Assembly (NCBI RefSeq): GCF_932294415.1 | Contig: NC_065538.1 | Span: 48,708,843 to 48,772,842, forward strand | Length of the DNA stretch: 64,000 bases | DNA from: Quercus robur | Taxonomy: Eukaryota > Streptophyta > Magnoliopsida > Fagales > Fagaceae | Direction of reading: 5' to 3' | Part shown: positions 46,326-58,861 of the stretch, piece by piece | Layout: each line of letters starts with the position of its first letter | How positions within the stretch are numbered: the stretch's first letter is position 1 | Translations under genes and position numbers: made by a program | The notes under the pieces: model-generated | Databases searched by the model: none | What the model saw: the letters and a program-made list of their open reading frames with translations, nothing else | What the model was told of the DNA's origin: nothing

Positions 46326-47861
46326 TTTAAAATACTCCATATTAATTTATTTATTTTACACTACATTTCATCAGAATACTATTTTCTTATCAATTTATTA
46401 TTATTATTATCTCAAATCATTTCTCTCTTCCTTAACCAAAATTACTGCCTTCAATCTAAATAATTTCAAAAAAATTCATTTGCATAGCTATGGTAATTAT
46501 GTAAATTTGTCCAATCAATAACCCTAAAATACACCTACATAGTCCATGTACCATTGTACAAAAATACATTTGTACTATAGTAATTGTATAAATTTGCATA
46601 CATTAATGCTAAATGTATTTTTGCACAATGATACATAGATTGATGTGGGTGTATTTTGGGGTTGATGAGACAAATTTGGGGCCTTAATGCTATTTTACAA
46701 ATGATGCAAATGCCTTTACAATAAAATTAATGTAAAATTGTAGAGGAGAGGGCCCAAAATTTATAAAAGAGGGGGCTCAAATACAAATTTGTAAAAATTA
46801 TACCTATATGTATATTTTTTTTCTTAAGACTAGGGTCTCGGGCCCCACCTAGTTCCGCCCTTGCTTTTTGCTTTTTAGGGCTTAAACTAGTATTTTGGTA
46901 AGCTAATTTAGGCCAAACAAAATACAGTATTAGCAAATAATAATAATAATTAGGTTTTTGTATTTATTCAAAAAAGTGGCATCAGTCGAATCTGAGCCTC
47001 TGTGGTGGACATAACATGGTCTTGATCATGGTTTTAAAAACCGAACTAGGGGCAAAACCAGATTTGCCTCTGGTTCTCGGTTCAACTCGATTTTTGACCG
47101 ATTTTGGGGTTTTTTCCGGACTGGACTGGTGGCTGGTTCTCGGTTCCCGATCCAACTTGTTGGACTGGCTAGTCCTTTCTAGTTTTTAAAACCATGGTCT
47201 TGATGCTCCCCAGTGGCAATTTCTTCCCAATTTTTTATATTTAATTAATAAGTTAAAAAGTGAAAAGAGAAATTTTTTAGTCGAAATTCAATTAAAAAAA
47301 AAAAAACCAAAATAAGAACAAGTCAAAAAATTAATATTGCAAGATCCAAAATAAACCATAAAAAATATAAGATTTTTTATCAAGAAATTACATTATTCTT
47401 AGGAATATCATCCTAAAACCATACGGTGTGACTTAATGACTTTTCCCCCCTAAGTGAAATTGAGCCTAATGTGGAGCTGCCCACCTAACTACAAGAAGCA
47501 TTCACATGGTTCATAAAGTTGCAACAGTATGTTTACAAAAACTAATGAAGGGAATGTATTTTCAAGGAAATGTCATGAATTGTAATCTTTGGTACTCAAT
47601 AGAAAGGGGGAAATTCGAAATATCCCACCATTTTGTAGCTTATTGTTTACATTCAAATGAATATAAAGTAAAAATGACATTAAAGAAGTGGAAAAATATT
47701 AATTGGACTAACAGTGGATCACTAGGCACAAGGGAGTTGGTTGGGAGGGATCAATATGGATGTTTGGTTGGCGCCAAAATCATTGTCTAAAATTATGATC
47801 ATTCTCCCCTATAATTTTCAAGAAATCTCACGGCACATTTGGTACACTAAATGAACATTTG
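46326..47861. other. Intergenic DNA, no gene seen
   Basis: A 94-codon frame at 47506-47790 has no recognisable motif and is flanked by AT-rich non-coding DNA, so I do not call it. A block with TTCTCGGTTC and GGACTGGTGGCTGG near 47.03-47.2 kb, bounded by TTTTAAAAACC and GGTTTTTAAAACC-like ends (both beside ATGGTCTTGAT), could be a small TIR element. Confidence 0.45.
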
Positions 47862-48084
47862 ATACACTAAATGAGAGTTACGACAAAAAATGGTAGTCTA
47901 TTCATGCCATTAGGTATGTAAAAATGCATGTATCTGGTATAGTACACAAAATGAAAGTTACGACAAAAAATGGTAGTCTGGTCATGCCATCAAGTATGTA
48001 AAAATGCATATATCAGGAATAGTACACTAAATGAGTTATGACAAAAATGGTAGTATGGCCATGACATCAGGTATGTAAAAATAC
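47862..48084. repeat. Three-copy tandem repeat, about 84 bp
   Basis: Each copy contains ACACTAAATGAGAGTTACGA-like sequence, AAAAATGGTAGTCT, CATGCCATCAAGTATG and TAAAAATGCATGTATC. The copies differ by a few substitutions and indels. Non-coding. Confidence 0.75.
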
Positions 48085-48109
48085 ATTAACCACTGAACTG
48101 ATTGTCTTC

Positions 48110-48431
48110 CTTGTGTTACCTATGGAATTTATATTTTATTAATTTCAATTTTTCAAGAATAATATTTTTGCATCTAATTTTATTACAATAGACTTACTAG
48201 TATTTGCCAAATTTATTTGTGTTCTAGAATTGTGCTTTTACATCATTACATGTGAATACGAACTTTCTAAATTTATGTTAAAAATGATTTTTTTTTAATT
48301 AAAATGCTATTTATTTGTAAGAATAATATACACATTTTTAAACATTTTTTTAATTTTTTAATATTTTATTATTTTCTATTCACTTTAAAAAAATAACGAA
48401 AATTCATTTGAAAGTTGTTTAAATAACTTTC
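48110..48431. repeat. Left flank of the Tat insertion, duplicated at 62.05-62.35 kb
   Basis: The sequence up to the Tat insertion site is closely related to 62050-62345 (shared TTTATTTGTGTTCTA, TTTTACATCATTACATGTGA, TTCATTTGAAAGTTGTTTAA). The 62-kb copy continues without interruption into sequence matching 59640-59965, and so shows the site before insertion. Confidence 0.75.
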
Positions 48432-49174
48432 TGTGGGGGCTATGGCCCAAAGTAACGAGTTGGGCCTTGGGCTTGTCCGAGGACACTAGCGAATCCGAGG
48501 AGACAACATGACTTAGATGATCTATGTGACAAACCTTATCATGGGAGACAAAGGAAGAAAGTCCGAGGAGGAACTTCCTCTCGGACACTGAAAATCCGGA
48601 ACAAACGTATGTTTAAAATGTTAAGGCACACTCCCTAAACACGTGAAAAGCAAGAGAACTCAAAATATCTAAGGAAAGGCTATTATCACCACATTAAATA
48701 CAATACAGCTGCTTTTCTGGCCGCATTAATGTGGAGAAGACCCCTGAACATTACTACCTTGGCTATCGCAACTCAAAAAGAACTGAAAGGGGTGTCTGAT
48801 AGGATGGATGCTCAGGTATGAGTCCAGGTGACCAACAAGTGTAAGGTCCAGATGATCAGAGATAGCCTATATAATGTAAAAAAGCTCCTATAAGAAGGGA
48901 TGAAGAAAGAAGGAAGGGGGAGATCGAGAGTATGTAAAAGAACCCTAATACGGTGATTTATGATCCTAAAAATTCCAATCTCCTCGGATAAATGGTCTTT
49001 TGGCCGTGACAGATCATATTTCGTGTTCATTTACCTTTAAATCCCATGCAAGCCGTAGTTCAACTCATTTTAACCTAGTTCTTCAACCCATACTCTACAT
49101 AAATTCATTGTATTGGGCTCTTTGGGCCAAGATTCTAGAAAATCCGGAGTTGGACACCAAATCCAGTCCCTACA
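48432..49174 (+). repeat. 5' LTR of the Tat element
   Basis: Begins TGTGGGGGCTATGGCCC and ends CAGTCCCTACA. Contains GTCCGAGGACACTA, also seen in the solo LTRs at 29.5 and 38.4 kb. A likely TATA is CTATATAATG near 48868. Confidence 0.92.
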
Positions 49175-49176
49175 AT

Positions 49177-49194
49177 TGGCGCCGTCTATGGGAA
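49177..49194 (+). other. Primer binding site of the Tat element
   Basis: TGGCGCCGTCTATGGGA starts two bases after the LTR. TGG at the start pairs with a tRNA CCA end. The exact tRNA cannot be named with confidence. It is not the initiator-Met type used by the gag-only element. Confidence 0.75.
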
Positions 49195-49227
49195 GAACTT
49201 GAGTGTTAGTGAGTATGACAGTTAAGC

Positions 49228-50523
49228 ATGGCAGGATCAGGTTCACATCAAGAAAATCCACGCCAAGCCGCTCCTCAGCGGCAAGATAATCCTCCTGACC
49301 CTGAGCCAAACCTGGGCAATGGAAGGAACCGAGAGGGAAGCGTACATACTACTCAGACGAGCCAAAGCCACTCCCAAGTAGGTAGTCGCATATCCCAAAG
49401 GCGAAACAACTATCAGGCCATGCAACGAGAAATAAACGACCTGAAAAAGAGATTGCGCCGTGCACAGCAAAGGCGGTCCCCTTCCAACTCCGACATATTC
49501 TCTAATGAGGAAGAGGATGTCAGTTACAGGCAGAGATCAAGAACTCCCCCAAGTGAAACCTTTTCCTATGAAAAGGAGCAGCGTCATGAACGGAGACATA
49601 AGAGCCCGTCTAGTAAGGGTCTGGGTAATGATGCCATGAACAAAGCTCTGGATCAGATCTCTAGGTCACCCTTCACGCATAGGATAGAAGGGGCTAGACT
49701 ACCACGGTGTTTCCATCAACCTACGTTTACCATTTACAACGGCTGAACAGACCCTGTGGAGCATGTGAGCCAATTTAACCAAAGAATGGCTATCCATTCT
49801 CGAAATAAGGCTTTCATGTGCAAAGTTTTTCCGTTTAGTCTGGAACCCGTAGCGATGAGATGGTTCAATAGCTTGAAGAAGAACTCCATAGACTCCTATA
49901 AGCAGCTCACCCAAGTTTTTTGCTCTCGTTTTATCACGAACAGCAGGGTTCCTCGGCCTTTGAGTTCATTGTTGACATTATCCATGCACGAAAGGGAAAC
50001 CTTAAAGGCATATTCGGATAGGTACTGGGAGATGTACAACGAGATGGATGATAACCACGACGACGTTGCCATCAGCACGTTTAAAAGTGGTCTCCCCACT
50101 AAGCATGGTTTAAGGAAGTCCCTAACTGGTAAACCCGTTACCAACGTTTGTCAACTGATGGACAGGATTGACAAATACAAAAGGGTGGAAGAGGACCAGC
50201 TACAAGGGAAAGGAAAGGAGAAGATCATCCCTCACAAGGGGAATGATTATAGGTTGGAACGATACAACAGTAACCATCCGAGGAGGGATTTTGCGAGACA
50301 ATCTGGACCAACCAACGTGCAAGCAGTTAATGCCATATTCAGAGAGCCGGTGCAACAAGTTTTGGAGAAAGTCAAGAACGAGCCTTTCTTCAAGTGGCCG
50401 AATAAAATGGCTGGAGACTCCTCAAAGCGCAACCAGAGTCTATATTGTCAATACCACCAAGATCACGGACATACCACTGAAGATTGCAGGAACCTTTGGA
50501 ACTACTTGGATCAGTTGGTCTGA
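49228..50523 (+). pseudogene. gag: gag of the Tat element (interrupted)
   Basis: One frame from near 49228 to 50520, interrupted by TGA at 49744-49746 just before the core domain. The part after the stop has the retrotransposon gag pattern (FCSRFITNSR, LKAYSDRYWEMYNE). Near the end is a CQYHQDHGHTTEDC cluster, the modified zinc-knuckle typical of plant Ty3/gypsy gag. Basic, Arg/Ser-rich sequence precedes the stop. The frame continues towards pol after TGA at 50521-50523 and TAG at 50572-50574, so gag and pol may originally have been one frame. Confidence 0.85.
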
Positions 50524-50616
50524 GAAGGAAAGTTGCGGCACCTCTTACACCCTTCTAGCGGTCATCTGGGTTAGGCAGTCCAAAAACCCTGGAAAGACGT
50601 ATCTTTAAGACCACCC

Positions 50617-53600
50617 ATGGGTACAATACACATCATCCTCGCTACTCCAGGGAGAACCGGCTCTTTTCCCTCCCAGGTAATGTCTGTGGCTCGGCTCTCC
50701 GCCGAGGACAGTGATCGAGAGTCCAAAGGGTCTAAGGGGAGCTCACCTATGCTGGGGTTCTCGGACGAGGATAAGATTGGAACCATACAACCCCACGACG
50801 ACGCACTGGTAGTTACACTTAGGATTGGAGGGTTTGACGTGAAAAGAGTGCTGGTAGACTAGGGTAGTGCTGTGGAAGTAATGTACCTTGATCTGTACAA
50901 GAGGCTGAACCTAAGGCCCGAGGACCTGACGACGTACGATTCCCCTTTGGTAAGTTTCGAAGGGAGACTGTCACACCGAAGGGACAGATCAGATTGCCCA
51001 TACAGACCGGATCGGAGGTGGTGGAGGTGGATTTTATCATGGTTGACGCTTACTCACCGTATGCGGCCATAGTGGCCAGACCTTGGCTCCACGCCCTGGA
51101 AGTTGTTTCTTCTACACTTCACCAGAAGGTAAAGTACCCATCAGAGGGCTGAGTGGAGGAAATTAGGGGAGATCAAGCCATGGCTAGGCAATGCATGGTG
51201 GCTGCCAGTTCACGCCTATCCAGTGCAGAACCCTTGGCTTTTGTAAGAAAGGACTTGTAGCAATCAGTCGCCTCGGCAGTACCCATTGATAAGCCAGCCA
51301 AGGAGATAAAATGTGAAAGTCTAGAAAGGGTTACTGTTGACGACGACCTAGAGAGATTCTTTCAAGTCGGCTCGGAGCTGCCCCTCCGAGAGAGGGAGGA
51401 ATTGATTGGTTTTCTGAGAAGAAATGTTGACGTATTTGCGTGGGACAACTACGATGCCCCGGGGGTTGATCCGAATCTCATTTGCCACTACCTAAACGTT
51501 AACCCATCCTTTATTCCCAAAAAGCAACCACCTTGACGCCCATCGAAGGAGCATGCCGACGCTGTTAATGATGAAGTAACGAAGTTGAAAAAGGCAGGGG
51601 CCATCAAGGAAGTCTTTTACCCCGAAGGGAAGTGGCGAGTCTGCGTAGACTTCACGGACTTGAACAAGGCGTGCCCAAAAGAGCCGTTCCTAATGCCTCA
51701 GATAGACCGATTGGTAGACGCAACTGTAGGCCACCCTCGAATGAGCTTCCTGGATGCTTTCCAAGGTTATCACCAAATACCATTGGCCCTAGAAGATCAA
51801 GAAAAAATAGTGTTCATGACCCCCATCGGAAACTACCACTATAAAGTGATGCCTTTCGGTCTGAAGAATGGAGGGTCTACCTACCAGAGGATGATGATCA
51901 GAATGTTCGAACCACAACTTGGTAAGAGTATCGAAGTCTACATAGACGATATGGTTATAAAAAGTAAAGTGGTATTCGAGCATATGAGAGATCTTGAAGT
52001 TATTTTTGGCATCTTAAGAGAGCACAAATTGCGCCTTAATGCCTCTAAATGCTTATTTGGTGTCGGGTTCGGCAAATTTTTGGGCTATAGGGTGACTCAC
52101 AGGGGAATAGAGGTGAGTCCAGACCAAATCAAAGAAATTCATAACCTACAAGCTCCTCGGAACCCGAAAGAAGTCCAGAAACTCACTGGGATGATCGCGG
52201 CATTAAATCGGTTTATTTCTCGATCTGCAAACCGATGCCGTCCTTTCTACCTCCTGATGAACAAGTGGAAATGATTTGAATGGTCCGAGGACTGTGCCTT
52301 AGCCTTTCAGTAACTTAAAGATTACCTGTCGCGGCCATCCATCATGTCTAGCCCTGAGGTCGACGAAGTTTTGTTCGCCTACATAGCGGTAGTCCTTCAC
52401 GCTGTGAGCTTGGTGTTAATACGAGTTGACAACGGCCAGTTTACTATGTAAGTAAATCGCTGCATGAGGTTGAGGTGCGCTACTTACCATTGGAAAAGGC
52501 AAGTCTTGCAGTAATGCATGCCACATGGAAACTCCCCCACTACTTCCAGGCACACACGGTCATTGTCCTGACTCAACTTCTCCTCAGGTCGGTGCTCCGG
52601 AGCGCCGACTACATTGGAAGAATCGCCATGTGGAGTACGCTTCTAGAGGCTTTCGATATTAAGTACATGCCCCGGACCTCTGTCAAGGGTCAAGTCCTCG
52701 CCGATTTAATAGCTGAATTTACTGAGCCCCCAGTAGAAGCAGTAGTAGAGAAGGAGAACATGGATGGAAAATCGGTTGGCATAATCTCTGCATAAGGAGC
52801 CTCACGATGGAAAGTCTATGTTGATGGCACGGCAAACCAAAGGGGATCTGGGGTAGGGCTGGTTCTAATATCGCTCGAGAAGATTACCATTGAAAAATCA
52901 TTAAGACTTGGGTTCTCGGCTACAAACAATGAAGCCGAGTATGAGGCTTTGCTGCAAGGAATGGTCATGGTGCAAAAAATGGGCGGAAAGGCGATAGAAG
53001 CGTTCTCGGATTCCAGACTGGTCGTAGGCTAGGTGAGGGGCGAGTTGGAGGCTAGGGATGTAAGAATGCAGGAATACCTTGGTCAAGTCAAATGCTTGCA
53101 ATCAGACTTTGAATTTTTCAACTTGATGCATGTCTCTAGAAGCAGGAACACACATGCGGATTCATTGGCCACTCTTGCCACGTCCTCGGAGCAAGATCTA
53201 CCTCGAATTATCCTTGTCGAAGATTTGTACAAGACAGATGCAATCAAAAAGGATATAGCTTGAATCCATCAGGTCAGAGTAAGTCCGAGCTGGATGGATC
53301 CCATAGTGAGTTTCCTCAAAGATGATGTATTGCCCGAAGAGAAATTGGAAACCGAGAAGGTACGAAGGAAGGCTCCTCAGTTCTGGTTGTCAGAGGATCA
53401 CAAGCTATACAAGCGCTCCTATTCTAGGCCATATTTATTATGCGTACACCCAGAAGCATCAGAGAAATTGCTCGAAGAACTGTATGAAGGAATTTGTGGG
53501 AGCCACATGGGAGGAAGATCGCTAGCACATAGAGCCCTCACTCAAGGGTACTGGTGGTCGGGCATGCAGAAAGAGGCCCAAGAATATGTCAAGAAATGCG

Positions 53601-54522
53601 ACCAATGCCAGAGATTCGCCCCAAATATCCACCAACCGGGAGGAGTCCTTAACCCCCTTTCCAGTCCTTGGCCGTTCGCTCAATGGGGTCTGGATATTGT
53701 CGGCTCTTTCCCGAAAGAAGCAGGAAATAAGCGATACTTGATGGTCGGCACAGATTACTTCACCAAATAGGTTGAAGCTGAACCTTTAGCCAACATCAGG
53801 GACGTGGATGCAAAGAAATTCATCTGGAAAAACATCATTACACGCTTTGGAACTCCTCGCACCCTCATCTCAGACAACGACCTTCAGTTTGACAGTAAAA
53901 CCTTCAGGAAATACTATTGCGACTTTGGAATCACGAACCGATATTCCACTCCAGCCTATCCTCAAGGAAACAGGCAAGCCGAGGCTGTAAATAAGGTCAT
54001 AATCAACGGGCTGAAAAAGAGACTGTATGATGCAAAGGGAAGATGGGTGGAAGAACTACCACATGTCCTACGGACCTATTGAACCACGCCACGATGGTCA
54101 ACGGGAGAAACTCCTTTTTTGATGACTTACGGGGCCGAGGCTGTGCTCCCCCTGCAAACTAGCTTCCCAACGTTGAGAACTAGCACTTTTACACCAAGTA
54201 ACAACGATGAGTTGCTAGGGAGAAGTCTAGACTTAGCCGAGGAGAAAAGAGAAAAGACAATGATGCCTATTACCACCAAAAGCTTAAGCAGGGGTACGAT
54301 ACTAATGTAAAACTAAGGCCACTAGGGCCAGGCGACCTCGTGATGAGAAAAATTTTGGGTAGCGCGAAGAACCCATCTTGGGGAAAGCTGGGACCCAACT
54401 GGGAGGGCCCATATCGCATCACTTCAGTGGCAGGGATAGGTGCATATTATTTGGAAGACCTAGACAAAAAAGTTGTACCCCACCCATGGAATGTAAATAA
54501 CCTAAGAAGGTATTATTATTAA
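50617..54522 (+). pseudogene. pol: pol of the Tat element (PR-RT-RNaseH-RNaseH-IN, decayed)
   Basis: Protease: a VLVD active-site strand followed at once by TAG (50860-50862). A 1-bp loss near 50966 shifts frame. Stops follow at 51150, 51258 and 51534. Reverse transcriptase, 51585-52271, is intact over its core with the YIDDMV catalytic motif. A stop at 52272 and TAA at 52311 come next, then a shift near 52450. First RNase H: to 52792. Second RNase H: from about 52796, with WKVYVDGTA and NEAEYEALLQG, broken by TAG at 53030. Integrase: zinc-binding region (CDQCQRF), DIV and SDND catalytic region, broken by stops at 53768, 54080 and 54308 and a shift before 54340. It ends WNVNNLRRYYY at 54520. 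No functional polyprotein can be made. Confidence 0.9.
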
Positions 54523-54579
54523 TGAAAGTGGTTTTACTTATACTATGTTTTGTAATAACTACGCATCTTTCGGCTCGCT

Positions 54580-55640
54580 TCTATCTCTCCAAGTTTTGAA
54601 CAGAACCTAAGTCCTGTATGGCTCCTCAGATCACAGGCTTAGGGGAAATTAACAACTTACAGCATCAATCCAAGTTTTAAACAGAACCTAAGTCCTGCAT
54701 GGCTCCTCGGACCACAGGCTTAGGAGAAATTAACAACTTATGGCATCTATCCAAGTTTTAAACAAAACCTAAGTCCTGCATGGCTCCTCGGACCACAAGC
54801 TTAGGGGAAATTAACAACTTACGACATCTATCCAAGTTTTAAATAGAACCTAAGTCCTGCATGGCTCCTCGGACAACAGGCTTAGGGGAAATTAACAACT
54901 TACAACATCTATCCAAGTTTTAAACAGAACCTAAGTCCTGTAGGCTCCACTGGCTTAGGGGAAATTAATAACTTACGGCATCTATCCAAGTTTTAAACAG
55001 AACCTAAGTCCTGCATTGCTCATCGAACCACAGGCTTAGGGGAAATTAACAACTTACGGCATCAATCCAAGTTTTAAACAAAACTTAAGTCCTGCATGGC
55101 TCCTCGGACCACAGGCTTAGGGGAAATTAATAACTTACGGCATCTATCCAAGTTTTAAACAGAACCTAAGTCCTGCATGGCTCATTGGACCACAGGCTTA
55201 GGGGAAATTAACAACTTACGGCATCAATCCAAGTTTTAAACAAAACTTAAGTCCTGCATGGCTCCTCAGACCACTGGCTTAGGGGAAATTAATAACTTAC
55301 GGCATCTATCCAAGTTTTAAACAGAACCTAAGTCCTGCATGACTCATCGGACCACAGGCTTAGGGGAAATTAACAACTTACGACATCTATCTAAGTTTTA
55401 AACAAAACCTAAGTCCTGCAGGCTCCTCGGACCATAGGCTTAGGGGAAATTAACAACTTACGATATCTATCCAAGTTTTAAACAGAATCTAAGTCCTGCA
55501 GGCTCTTCAGACCACAGGCTTAGGGGAAATTAACAACTTACGGCATCTATCCAAGTTTTAAACAAAACCTAAATCTTGCAGGCTCCTCGGACCACAGGAT
55601 TAGGAGAAATTAATAACTTAGGACTTCTACGCAGTTTTAA
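54580..55640. repeat. 80-bp tandem array inside the Tat element, about 13 copies
   Basis: Unit of about 80 bp: ATCCAAGTTTTAAACAGAAC, CTAAGTCCTGCATGGCTCCT, CGGACCACAGGCTTAGGGGA, AATTAACAACTTACGGCATC. Copies differ by point changes, and a few are shorter (for example near 54930). The array lies between the end of pol and the antisense frames. Such arrays in the 3' untranslated part of Tat elements are known, and some have seeded satellite DNA. Confidence 0.92.
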
Positions 55641-55947
55641 ACATGACCAGAATCTTGCATGGTAGTCTTTATTGCTTAAAGTTAATTGCACAATCCTATT
55701 CTTCTCACTTGGTTATATTGGCAAAATGTTGTTGTAAACTTCAACTAAAGAAACAGTCACATTGACTTGAAACAATGCAAATTCCATCAACATCAAGCAG
55801 AAAGATAAAAAAATGGGAGAAAGAACATTTGCATTAATAACCAGGAATAATACAAAGCTTTTAAATAAGAAGTCTTTGAAAAAGAACAAAAATGCAATAC
55901 AACTTTCATCCAAAATAAAAGAAAAAAGGAGATGAAAACCCTAGGAG

Positions 55948-58350
55948 CTAAGCCTCAGCAGGGGGATCCTCTTTCTGCTCTGGCTGAGGAGGTGGAACAT
56001 CCTTGGCCTTGGAGGAGGGCTTCTTCCCCTTACCCTTGCCTTTACCCTTCTCTCCCTCCGCCTCCTCACTCTGGACGGAGACTTGACCAGAGCCCCAGGT
56101 AATTTCAGCTAAGGGGATGGCGTCAGGAATGGCTGCAGGGTGCTCGAAAGCTTCAGGGGCATCGGCAGGGACCTCTCGGATCTCTGGAGGGTAGAAGACG
56201 TTCTCGGGCAACCTCATAGTAGAATCTGCAGGGACACCCACAACATTAAGAGCCTGAGCCCATGAAATGCTGTAGTAGTCCCTGCATACTTTTGGCAACT
56301 CTTTGGTAAGCCTCGCTTCCATCTCCTCCGCTCCAAGCTGGTAAGCAGCCCTCTTCTCAGCCTCAGCTGCTTCCTTGGCTAGCTGGACCTCTTCCTTTGC
56401 TTTCTGCAATGCAGCTTTGAGATCCAAAACAGCCTGCTTTTCAGTAGCAAGGTTGATCCCCGTCACATGCAGCAGCTGGCGTTGATCTTCAGCTTGTTTC
56501 TCGGCAGTCTTCAAGCCAGCCTTAGCACTCCTACGGCCTATCTCTGCCTCCTTGAGCTTCTCAACTAGCTCATGATGCTCCTGCTTGAGGGCCCTTAGGG
56601 TCTTCTCTACCTCGGCGCGAGAGAAGGCTTCGACGTCAGCCAACTTGCGGATGTCTTTGCACCACTCCTCGGCCACAAAGACTTGCTGAGTAATCTGCCT
56701 AAGAATGGCAAGGAGACATGAGTTAGAATATAATACGACCCAATGGTCCTGCCGATAAGAGGATAAGTTGCCTTACCATTGCAAGATCCCTCTTCAGGGA
56801 TAAAAAGAGTTCACTCTGTGAAAACTGCCTGTAAGCTTCCATGTCCTTGGGGAGGAGCATGGGTTGCTCCAGGGCCTCGTAATGTACCCAGCTCGGCCCC
56901 TGTTGTACTCTCGGACTGAGGCGTTATAAGGAATTGCCACTCCGTCCACTTCAAGCTGAGGGCTCCAAATGTGTGGGGGCATGCGCACTTCAGCCCGTTC
57001 CAGCTTTTCTCGGCTCTTTACAAATGGAGCCCTTTTATCCCGATGCTCCCGGGTCACTTTTTGTTGTTTAGCGCCCTGGCGAGGACCCACCTCGCCTTCC
57101 TCGAGGGACTCAACTAGCCTTTTCTTCTTCAGGTCGGGATTAACTTTCAAGCCGAGATCAGCAGGGATCTGGGACTTGGTGGGCGCCTTCGAGGTTTGCC
57201 CCTTACCTCGGGTAGCCATCAGCTCCCGCAAACTCTTTCCTTTGTTAGAGGTCATGTTGTCCACCTCTTCGCTGGAAGAATCGTCTGAATAGGCAATAAC
57301 AAGAGGAGGGGCACCAATCACGGAGTTTCTATCCGGCTTGCTCTCATCATCCGAGAGTTCGATCAGAGGAGATTTTGGAATATCCTCCTCAAAGTAGAAC
57401 TCGTCTATCTCCTCCTCTAGAGAAAGACGAGATGATTCAGTCTCCTCTTCAACAAGCGCTGCAGCTCCGGGGTTGTCTTGTGGAGGTGGCTGTGCAGCTG
57501 GTTGAGGATTTTGAAGGATGGGCAAAACAACCGGCCGAAGGTCCTTTCGAGCCAAAAATCTCGGCTTCGACACGTCAATCCTAGCCAACCTTGGGCTACC
57601 GGTTCTTATGGATTGGCCGACGTCCAAGAAAACACGGGACAAGGGTTTGTAACCCAAGATCAAATGAGCAGTACGCAGTTGCTCGTCCTCATGAACGAAG
57701 ATCTCTGACCTCAGGAGGTAGTTCATGGCTTGAACGTTTGTATGGCTCAGCCGAGGAGCGACGTTTGCTCTATTTGCAAAACAGCCGAGAAGGAAATTGT
57801 AGTTAAATTACAAAAAAATTTTGAATCTTCAAGCGAAGGAAATAAAACTAAAGGGTTAAATCCCTTTCCCAAGGGATTGATCCTAAAGGTACCACTCTTG
57901 GATCTCCTGCCCGAGTTGGACAATGAAGACCGTCGAGGCAATAAGGTAGTCATCCTTCATTGTCTTATTGGACTTAGGAAGACAGGAGATTAGCCTAATG
58001 ATCTCGGACCGAGATTTAAGGTAGTACCCCGCTTTGGCAAGATGGTGGCACTCGTACATGTGAACTACGTTGTGCCATGTAAAGCCTAAACCCATCTGCT
58101 CGTTTAGAACATCTATGCTGCCCAAGACCCTATGGTTGAGCAAATAATCCCGGGTAATCCTATGCATGGGAAGCGTCATTCCTCCCTCTATAAAGGCGAT
58201 CATGGGAATGACGACTTGACCCACGTCCCTATCTGTCAGTACTCGTTCCGGAGGACAATACTCCAAAACCACCCCTTGCGGGATGCGGTACCTTGCTCTA
58301 AAGGCCTCCATGGTGGCCAGAGTATCTACTAAATACTTGAATCTACCCAT
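55948..58350 (-). pseudogene. Antisense open reading frames of the Tat element (at least three exons)
   Basis: Three coding blocks on the opposite strand to pol. Block 1 (58350-57883) has YRIPQGVVLEYCPPERV, GGMTLPMHRITRDYLL and LGFTWHNVVHMYECHHLA. This resembles the plant 'putative gypsy type transposon' domain (Pfam Transposase_28). Block 2 (about 57770-56777) is acidic and Lys-rich, with a frameshift near 56885. Block 3 (56698-55948) is a long Ala/Glu/Lys coiled coil ending in a GKGKGKGKK basic tract and proline-rich tail. Blocks 2 and 3 are separated by a 78-bp GT-AG intron (56776-56699). Antisense frames occur in other Tat elements and their role is unknown. The 1-2 junction could not be resolved. 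Confidence 0.7.
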
Positions 58351-58861
58351 CTAGGAGAACTGACGGACCGAGAAGGAAGGCCGAGATGAAAATGGGGTAA
58401 TGTAGAGGAATGAGAACTTACGGGTATCCTTACAACAATCTCTGAAGCCCTCAGAGATCTTCTCAGGGAAAGACTCCTCACGGAAATGGCTACGGAAATT
58501 CAAAGGTCTGGAATGTTTACGAAGACTGGGCACTGAAATTCTCTGGAGTTCTTGTATGTTAGTAAAAAAAGAAAAGCAAAAAGAGTTTCCTTGAAGCTTT
58601 ATATAGCAAGAGAGGAAAGGGAAGGTTACTCTCACTTAAAATTCTAGGAGGAATGTCAGCCGTTAGATCTACGCTTTGCCGCTGGATGTGGGGAACACAA
58701 AGCCGTCTGGAGCAATTAATAGCGCCTTGTAACCTACAACGTGTCAGAAGCAACCGCTCCCACACGTGTGAACCAAAAATTAATTGGTCTTATCCCTTAA
58801 AAAATCAAAACCCCGCTTTTCTCCTCGGATGGAGATAAAAACCGGAGTTTTGAGGGGCTAT

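Noticed and set aside
47506..47790. 94-codon plus-strand frame
   Set aside because: No recognisable motif, no splice or promoter context, and surrounded by repeats. It is within the length expected by chance.
54580..55640. CRISPR-like array (regular repeats)
   Set aside because: The repeats are contiguous with no unique spacers, in a plant retrotransposon. It is a tandem array.
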